Shown: positions 55,809-64,000 of the stretch, one piece after another | Layout: the number at the start of each line of letters is the position of its first letter | How positions within the stretch are numbered: position 1 is the stretch's first letter | From: Sipunculus nudus | Taxonomy: Eukaryota > Annelida > Sipuncula > Golfingiida > Sipunculidae | Assembly: GCA_026874595.1 (NCBI GenBank) | Contig: CM049313.1 | Location: forward strand, 77,182,659-77,246,658 | DNA length: 64,000 bases | Direction of reading: 5' to 3' | Position numbers and translations under genes: made by a program | The notes under the pieces: generated by a model | What the model was told of the DNA's origin: nothing | Database searches by the model: none | What the model saw: only the letters and a program-made list of their open reading frames with translations

Positions 55809-58423
55809 TAGACGACCATAGGTCGAACGCTTGCCGGAAATCGGAAGTGAAACACAGACGGACAGACAGAACATATTGTCGGTTTTCTATTAATGGAATG
55901 ACTCTCAGAGACATTGCTGAGAATATGTGGCCCGTAGAATGACATATGAGACAAAAGAACAGGCAAGCAGACAAAGCTGACAACAAAAGACGAACAGACA
56001 GACATACTGACTTTGTGAGACAAGGTTGACACCAGATGACATAACCTGGTGATTGAGAAGATTCAAAGGAAGAAAATGAGTTATAATTTACGTAATTTAG
56101 ATTTATAGTTTTGGAGGTATGGCAAATTAATGATATACTTGGGAGGCTCGACTGTAGCGCCCTCTAGCAGACATATTCCGAAGACGACAAATGCGTTTCG
56201 TATTATAGTGTATGACATGAGATGTCCCAGTTTCAAAAGGATTCCGTCAAAGCTGTGGCCTGTAGAATGCTATATGAAAGGCGTACGAACCAGCAAGCAG
56301 GCGACTTTGAGGACAACTGACAAACAGACGAAAACACTGACAAAGTGATTCAAGATTGAGTCCAGATGACTACTCCAGGTTATAGAGAAGACCCAAAGGA
56401 AGAAAAAAGCTACAGTTTATGTTACTGAGGTTTATAGTTTTGGAGATATTGCCAAAGCATTATATGTTGGGAGAGGTTCGAGTTCAGCGCCCCCTAGCGG
56501 CAATATCCGGAAAATGAAAAATTGGTTTCGAGATATTAATGTAAGACTTAAGATGTTATAGTTTCAAAAGGATTCTTTCAAAACTGTGCCCTATAGAATG
56601 CTATAGGTTAGACGCAAGAGCAAGCAGGCGAATTTGAGGACAACTGACAAACAGACAGACACACTGACAAAGTGTCACAAAAGTGTGACCAGATGACTAC
56701 ACTAGGTTATGGAGAAGACCCAGAGGAAATAAATAAGCTATAGTTTATGTAATTGAGGCTTATAATTTTGGAGATATGGCCAAAATATGATATGATCGGG
56801 AGGTTCGCATCCAGCGCCCCCTAGCGGCCCTATTAAAAAAATGAAAAAACAATTTCGAGATACTAGTGTAGGACTTATAATATGTCAGTTTCAAAAAGAT
56901 TCCTGCAATAATGTGGCCTTTGGCGCAAGATGAATGAAATCTCGAAATATCTCTATTCACGAGATATTTTACGAGATACTGCAAGACTTGTAATAAAATC
57001 TTGTAGTACTAGTTGAATGCTACTTGATGCAAAAAAATAGATCACTCTAGCTTTAAAACTGACAAAGTTAGAAAAATAAGACCCCTTATTTTCGAATATC
57101 ATGACTTTTCTCCAAAATTTGTAACCATGGTTACGGCAAATTTGAGTCAGCTACACACCAGATGACAGGCCTTGGAATGACGATTAAAATGAGCTATCGT
57201 TGAAGTAGATACGACTAATAGTCACAAAGATATGAAGAAAAAAACCGTTTTGAGAAGTTTTGATGACCTTGACCTTGACCTTTGTCCTATTTTGACCAAA
57301 AACAATAGGGCACCTAGAAATTTAATTCTCGATCATATCTGAAAGTTTCAAGGTGATTGTGGCAAAATTGTGGCCAGGAGAGTGCAGACAAACAATCAGA
57401 CAAACAGACAAACAGACATACGCAACTGACCAATATGCTTGCCGAAATCTTTGATTCCGGCTAGCAACAAACAAAAAAGCATGATATGTTGGGAGAGGTT
57501 CGAATTCAGCGCCCCCTAGCGGCCATATCCGGAAAATGAAAAATTGGTTTCGAGATATTAGTGTAAGACTTAAGATGTAATAGTTTCAAAAGGATTCTTT
57601 CAAAACTGTGGCCTGTAGAATGCTATATGTGAGACGCAAGAGCAAGCAGGCGAATTTGAGGACAACTGACAAACAGACGGACACAATGACAAAGTGAAAC
57701 AACATTGAGACCAGATGACATCATCAGTTTATGGAGAAGACTCAAAGAGAAAAAATAAGCTATAGTTTATGTAATTGAGGCTTTGGGTTTTAGAGATATG
57801 GCCAATGTAATGATATCTGTGTGAGGGTCGTGTGCAGGGCCCCCTAGCAGCCATATTCGAAAAATGAAAAAACAATTTCGAGATACTAGTGTAGGACTTA
57901 TGATATGTCAGTTTCAAAAAGATTCCTGCAATAATGTGGCCTTTGGCGCAAGATGAATGAAATCTCGAAATATCTCTGTTCACGAGATATTTTACGAGAT
58001 ACTGCAAGACTTGTAATAAAATCTTGTAGTACTCGTTGAATGTTACCTGATGCAAAAAACTAGATCACTCTAGCTTTAAAACTGACAAAGTTAGAAAAAT
58101 AAGATCCCTTATTTTCGAATATCATGACTTTTCTGAAAAGAATTGTAACCATGGTTACAGCAAATTTGAGTCAGCTACACACCAGATTACAGGCCTTGGA
58201 ATGACGATTAAAATGAGCTATTGTTGAAGTAGATACGACTAATAGTCACAAAGATATGAAGAAAAAAACGTTTTCAGAAGTTTTGACGACCTTGACCTTG
58301 ACCTTTGACCTATTTTAACTAAAAACAATAGGGCACCGAGAAATTATGTTTTCCAACATCCCTGTAAGTTTCAAGGTTATTGTTGCAAAATTGTGGCCAG
58401 GAGAGTGGTGACAAACAAACAAA
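55809..58423 (+). repeat. Higher-order unit H2 with partial extra copy (2615 bp)
   Basis: Subunit motifs at 56155, 56485 and 56812, then a distal block (palindrome 57121, half-sites about 57264) and a 3' hairpin (GCTTGCCGAAATC/GATTCCGGCTAGC, 57438-57467). Two further subunits (57507, 57835) and a second distal block (58145, 58288-58311) follow without the hairpin head, as if the next copy had lost its first 650 bp. Confidence 0.85.
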
Positions 58424-60350
58424 CTAGACGACCATAGGTCGAACGCTTGCCGGAATTCGGAAGTGAAACACAGACGGACAGACAGAACATATTGTCGGTT
58501 TTCTATTAATGGAATGACTCTCAGGGACATTGCTGAGAATATGTGGCCCGTAGAATGACATATGAGACAAAAGAACAGGCAAGCAGACAAAGCTGACAAC
58601 AAAAGACGAACAGACAGACATACTGACTTTGTGAGACAAGATTGACACCAGATGACATAAGCTAGTTATTGAGAAGATTCAAAGGAAGAAAATGAGTTAT
58701 TATTTATGTAATTTAGATTTATAGTTTACGAGGTATGGCAAATTAATGATATACTTGGGAGGCTCTACTGTAGCGCCCTCTAGCAGACATATTCCGAAGA
58801 CGACAAATGCGTTTCGTATTATTAGTGTATGACATGAGATGTCTCAGTTTCAAAAGGATTCCGTCAAAGCTGTGGCCTGTAGAATGCTATATGTAAGGCG
58901 TAAGAACCAGCAAGCAGGCGACTTTGAGGATAACGGACAAACAGATGGACACACTGACAAAGTGACAGAAGATTGAAACCAGATGCCTTAATCAGGTTAT
59001 GGAGAAGACTCAAAGGAAGAAAATAAGCTATAGCTTATGTAACTGAGGCTTTGGGTGTAGAGATATGGCCAATATTGGTATGTGTGTGAGAGTCATGTGC
59101 AGCGCCCACTAGTGGCCATATCCGGAAAATGAAAAATTTATTTCTAGATATTAGTGTAAGACATAAGATGTAAAAGTTTCAAAAGGATTCCGTCAAAACT
59201 GTGGCCTACAGAATGCTATATGTGAGACGCAAGAGCCAACAAGCAGGCGAATTTGAGGACAACTGACAAACAGACGAAAACACTGACAAAGTGACTCAAA
59301 ATTGAGTCCAAATGACTTCTCCAGGTTATGGAGAAGACTCAAAGGAAGAAAAAAGCTACAGTTTATGTAACTGAGGTTTATAGTTTTGGAGATATTGCCA
59401 AAGCATGATATGTTGGGAGAGGTTCGAGTTCAGCGCCCCCTAGCGGCCATATCCGGAAAATGAAAAATTGGTTTCGAGATATTAGTGTAAGACTTAAGAT
59501 GTAATAGTTTCAAAAGGATTCTTTCAAAACTGTGGCCTGTAGAATGCTATATGTGAGACGCAAGAGCAAGCAGGCGAATTTGAGGACAACTGACAAACAG
59601 ACAGACACACTGACAAAGTGTCACAAAATTGTGACCAGATGACTACACTAGGTTATGGAGAAGACTCAGAGGAAGAAAATAAGCTATAGTTTATGTAATT
59701 GAGGCTTATAATTTTGGAGATATGGCCAAAATATGATATGATCGGGAGGTTCGCATCCAGCGCCCCCTAGCGGCCCTATTAAAAAAATGAAAAAACAATT
59801 TCGAGATACTAGTGTAGGACTTATAATATGTCAGTTTCAAAAAGATTCCTGCAATAATGTGGCCTTTGGCGCAAGATGAATGAAATCTCGAAATATCTCT
59901 ATTCACGAGATATTTTACGAGATACTGCAAGACTTGTAATAAAATCTTGTAGTACTAGTTGAATGCTACCTGAAGCAAAAAACTAGATCACTCTAGCTTT
60001 AAAACTGTCAAAGTTAGGAAAATAAGACCCCTTATTTTCGAATATTATGACTTTTCCCCCAAAACTTGTAACCATGGTTACGGCAAATTTGAGTCAGCTA
60101 CACACCAGATGACAGGCCTTGGAATGACGATTAAAATGAGCTATTGTTGAAGTAGATACGGCTAATAGTCACAAAGATATGAAGAAAAAACGGTTTTGGG
60201 AAGATTTGACGACCTTGACCCTGACCTTTCGCCTATTTTAACAAAAAAAAATAGGGCACCTAGAAATTAGGTTTTCCATCATCCCTGTAAGTTTCAAGGT
60301 TATTGTGGCAAAATTGTGGCCAGGAGAGTGGTGACAAACAAACAAACAAA
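58424..60350 (+). repeat. Higher-order unit H3 (1927 bp, four subunits)
   Basis: Motifs at 58771, 59100, 59431 and 59758, palindrome at 60068, half-site run near 60213. Longer than H1 by 330 bp, one subunit. Confidence 0.88.
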
Positions 60351-62356
60351 CTAGACGACCATAGGTCGAACGCTTGCCGGAATTCGGAAGTGAAACACAG
60401 ACGGACAGACAGAACATATTGTCGGTTTTCTATTAATGGAATGACTCTCAGGGACATTGCTGAGAATATGTGGCCCGTAGAATGACATATGAGACAAAAG
60501 AACAGGCAAGCAGACAAAGCTGGCAACAAAAGACGAACAGACAGGCATACTGACTTTGTGAGACAAGATTGACACCAGATGACATAACCTAGTTATTGAG
60601 AAGATTCAAAGGAAGAAAATGAGTTATAATGTATGTAATTAAGATTTATAGTTTTGGAGGTATGGCGAATTAATGATATACTTGGGAGGCTCGACTGTAG
60701 CGCCCTCTAGCGGACATATTCCGAAGACGACAAATGCGTTTCGTATTATTAATGTATGACATGAGATGTCCCAGTTTCAAAAGGATTCCGTCAAAGTTGT
60801 GGCCTGTAGAATGCTATATGTAAGGCGTAAGAACCAGAAAGCAGGCGACTTTGAGGATAACGGACAAACAGATGACACACTGATAAATTGACAGAAGATT
60901 GAAACCAGATGCCTTAATCAGGTTATGGAGAAGACTCAAAAGAAGAAAATAAGCTATAGTTTATGTAACTGAGGGTTTGGGTGTAGAGATATGGCCAATA
61001 CAATGGTATGTGTGGGAGGGTCGTGTGCAGCGCACACAAGTGGCCATATCAGGAAAATGATAAAATTATTTCTAGATATTAGTGTAAGACATAAGATGTA
61101 ATAGTTTCAAAAGGATTCCGTCAAAACTGTGGCCTATAGAATGCTATATGTGAGACGCAAGAGCCAACAAGCAGGCGAATTTGAGGACAACTGACAAATA
61201 GACGAAAACACTGACAAAGTGACTCAAGATTGAGTCCAGATGACTACTCCAGGTTATGGAGAAGACTCAAATGAAGAAACAAGCTACAGTTTATGTAACT
61301 GAGGTTTATAGTTTTGGAGATATTGCCAAAGCATGATATGTTGGGAGAGGTTCGAGTTCAACGCCCCCTAGCGGCCATATCCGGAAAATGAAAAATTGGT
61401 TTCGAGATATTAGTGTAAGACTTAAGATGTAATAGTTTCAAAGGGATTCTTTCAAAACTGTGGCCTGTAGAATGCTATATGTGAGACGCAAGAGCAAGCA
61501 GGCGAATTTGAGGACAACTGACAAACAGACAGACACACTGACAAAGTGTCACAAAATTGTGACCAGATGACTACACTAGGTTATGGAGAAGACTCAGAGG
61601 AAGAAAATAAGCTATAGTTTATGTAATTGAGGCTTATAATTGCGGAGATATGGCCAAAATATGATATGTTCGGGAGGTTCGCATCCAGCGCCCCCTAGCG
61701 GCCCTATTCAAAAAATGAGAAAACAATTTCGAGATACTAGTGTAGGACATATAATATGTCAGTTTCAAAAAGATTCCTGCAATAATGTGGCCTTTGGCAC
61801 AAGATGAATGAAATCTCCAAATATCTCTATTCACGAGATATTTTACGAGATACTGCAAGACTTGTAATACAATCTTGTAGTACTAGTTAAATGCTACCTG
61901 ATGCAAAAAACTAGATCACTCTAGCTTTAAAACTGACAAAGTTAGAAAAATAAGACCCCTTATTTTCGAATATCATGACTTTTCCCCCAAAATTTGTAAC
62001 CATGGTTACGCAAATTTGAGTCAGCTACACACCAGATGACAGGCCTTGGAATGACAATTAAAATGAGCTATTGTTGAAGTAGATACGACTACTAGTCACA
62101 AAGATATGAAGAAAAAACTGTTTTGAGAAGTTTTGACGACCTTGACCTTGACCTTAAACCTATTTTAACCAAAAACAATAGGGCACCTAGAAATTATGTT
62201 TTTCATCATCCCCGTAAGTTTCAAGGTTATTGTGGCAAAATTGTAGCCAGCAGAGTGATGACAAACAAACAGACAGACAGACAGACAAACAGACAAACAG
62301 ACATACGCAACTGACCAATATGCTTGCCGAAATCTTTGATTCCGGCAAGCAACAAA
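60351..62356 (+). repeat. Higher-order unit H4 (2006 bp, four subunits)
   Basis: Motifs at 60698, 61028 (decayed), 61359 and 61686, palindrome at 61996, half-site run about 62142. It ends with a 3' hairpin (GCTTGCCGAAATC/GATTCCGGCAAGC, 62321-62350) followed by AACAAACTAG. Confidence 0.88.
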
Positions 62357-63949
62357 CTAGACGACCATAGGTCGAACGCTTGCCGGAATTCGGAAGTGAA
62401 ACACAGACGGACGGACAGAACGTATTGTCGGTTTTCTATTAATGGAATGACTCTCAGAGACATTGCTGAGAATATGTGGCCCGTAGAATGACATATGAGA
62501 CAAAAGAACAGGCAAGCAGACAAAGCTGACAACAAAAGACGAACAGACAGACATACTGACTTTGTGAGACAAGATTGACACCAGATGACATAAGCTAGTT
62601 ATTAAGAAGATTCAAAGGAAGAAAATGAGTTATAATTTATGTAATTTAGATTTATAGTTTACGAGATATGGCGAATTAATGATATACTTGGGAGGCTCGA
62701 CTGTAGCGCCCTCTAGCAGACATATTCCGAAGACGACAAATGCGTTTCGTATTATTAATGTATGACATGAGATGTCTCAGTTTCAAAAGGATTCCGTCAA
62801 AGCTGTGGCCTGTAGAATGCTATATGTAAGGCGTAAGAACCAGCAAGCAGGCGACTTTGAGGATAACGGACAAACAGATGGACACACTGACAAAGTGACA
62901 GAAGATTGAGTCCAGATGACTTCTTCAGGTTATGGAGAAGACTCAAAGGAAGAAAAAAGCTACAGTTTATGTTACTGAGGTTTATAGTTTTGGAGATATT
63001 GCCAAAGCATGATATGTTGGGAGAGGTTCGAGTTCAGCGCCCCCTAGCGGCCATATCCGGAAAATGAAAAATTGGTTCCGAGATATTAGTGTACGACTTA
63101 AGATGTAATAGTTTCAAAAGAATTCTTTCAAAACTGTGGCCTGTAGAATGCTATATGTGAGACGCAAGAGCAAGCAGGCGAATTTGAGGACAACTGACAA
63201 ACAGACGGACACAATGACAAAGTGACACAACATTGAGATCAGATGACATTATCAGTTTATGGAAAAGACTCAGAGGGAATAAATAAGCTATAGTTTATGT
63301 AATTGAGGCTTATAATTTTTGAGATATGGCCAAAATATGATATGTTCGGGAGGTTCGCATCCAGCGCCCCCTAGCGGCCCTATTCAAAAAGTGAAAAAAC
63401 GATTTCGAGATACTAGTGTAGGACTTATAATATATCAGTTTCCAAAAGATTTCTGCAATAATGTGGCCTTTGGCTCAAGATGAATGAAATCTCGAACTAT
63501 CTCTATTCACGAGATATTTTACGAGATACTGCAAGACTTGTAATAAAATCTTGTAGTACTAGTTGAATGCTACCTGAAGCAAAAAACTAGATCACTCTAG
63601 CTTTAAAACTGACAAAGTTAGAAAAATAAGACCCCTTATTTTTGAATATTATGACTTTCCCCAAAAACTTTTAACCATGGTTACGGCAAATTTGAGTCAG
63701 CTACACACCAGATGACAGGCCTTGGAATGACGATTAAAATGAGCTATTGTTGAAGTAGATACGGCTAATAGTCACAAAAATATGAAGAAAAAACGGTTTT
63801 GGGAAGATTTGACGACCTTGACCTTGACCTTTCACCTATTTTAACCAAAAACAATAGGGCACCTAGAAATTATGTTTTTCATCATCCCTGTAAGTTTCAA
63901 GGTTATTGTGGCAAAATTGTGGCCAGGAGAGTGGTGACAAACAAACAAA
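62357..63949 (+). repeat. Higher-order unit H5 (1593 bp, three subunits)
   Basis: Motifs at 62704, 63035 and 63362, palindrome slightly changed at 63670, half-site run at 63814. Confidence 0.88.
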
Positions 63950-64000
63950 CTAGACGACCCGAGGTCGAGCGCGTGCCGGAAGTTGAAATGACAGACAGAC
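63950..64000 (+). repeat. Higher-order unit H6, start only
   Basis: Opens CTAGACGACCCGAGGTCGAG, with the loop changed from ATA to CGA but the stem intact, and continues beyond the window. Confidence 0.85.

Larger units (their letters stand above)
38802..63377 (-). promoter_or_regulatory. CTCF-like motifs, one per 330-bp subunit
   Basis: The minus strand of each subunit carries CCGCTAGGGGGCGCTG or a close variant. Starts (plus-strand coordinates, 16 bp each): 38802, 39133, 39463, 42395, 42726, 54562, 54891, 55223, 56155, 56485, 56812, 57507, 57835, 58771, 59100, 59431, 59758, 60698, 61028, 61359, 61686, 62704, 63035, 63362. Variants are GAGGGC, GGGGGC and GGTGGC in the core, all allowed by the CTCF consensus (SYAGRKGGCRSYV). 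Third base is usually G where vertebrate sites prefer A. All face the same way. Binding is not shown by sequence alone. Confidence 0.5.

Noticed and set aside
54136-62581. Hydrophobic 74-codon frames (FVCLPVLLSHM type) as membrane proteins
   Set aside because: They recur on the minus strand at the same place in each higher-order satellite unit and are not accompanied by any gene structure.

Overview
This window looks like a repeat-rich stretch of an animal nuclear genome, AT-rich, with no bacterial gene layout. The repeat types (DIRS, Gmr1-like and other Ty3/gypsy elements, a Helitron-type helicase relic, a tRNA-derived SINE, and scattered non-autonomous elements with TCCG/CTGT tracts, GACCTTGACC runs and hairpin ends) suggest a marine invertebrate, most likely a mollusc or another lophotrochozoan. 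That assignment is an inference from remembered repeat families. Only one candidate non-retroelement coding exon was found.

Layout. 1-3.5 kb: two minus-strand DIRS-type fragments (a SAM-like ORF1 head at the window edge, then a decayed gag/RT/RNase H unit). 5-8.3 kb: a broken minus-strand Helitron-type Rep/helicase relic, interrupted between 40-bp direct repeats. 9-22 kb: Ty3/gypsy element B is interrupted by gypsy element A (618-bp 3' LTR, polypurine tract, pol, gag, primer-binding site, truncated 5' LTR). A is itself split inside its integrase by a 5-kb block of non-autonomous repeats (family X). 22-25.4 kb: mostly unassigned. 25.4-38 kb: gypsy fragment C, then gypsy element D (5' LTR 33071-33320), which sits in the RNase H region of element E. 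E has the order gag-protease-integrase-RT-RNase H, typical of Gmr1-like elements. D's gag contains a 1.5-kb Helentron-like element Y, which contains a further element Z.

38.4-44.4 kb and 52-64 kb: a satellite territory of 148-bp monomers and roughly 330-bp subunits combined into 1.6-2.0-kb higher-order repeats. The 330-bp subunits carry a CTCF-like motif in one fixed orientation, and each higher-order unit also carries a nuclear-receptor-like half-site run and a 14-bp palindrome. Hairpin plus CTAG junctions suggest descent from a rolling-circle (Helentron-like) element.

44.5-52 kb: a 72-bp minisatellite (about 17 copies), a minus-strand exon resembling an RPA-type OB-fold protein with an upstream splice acceptor, a SINE, another Z-type element, a possible pogo/Tigger-like pair of ends, a reversed X copy and a TA microsatellite. 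Coding pieces here are mostly transposon remains with stops and frameshifts. The most notable material is the regulatory-motif-bearing satellite, the Gmr1-like element and the nested insertion histories.
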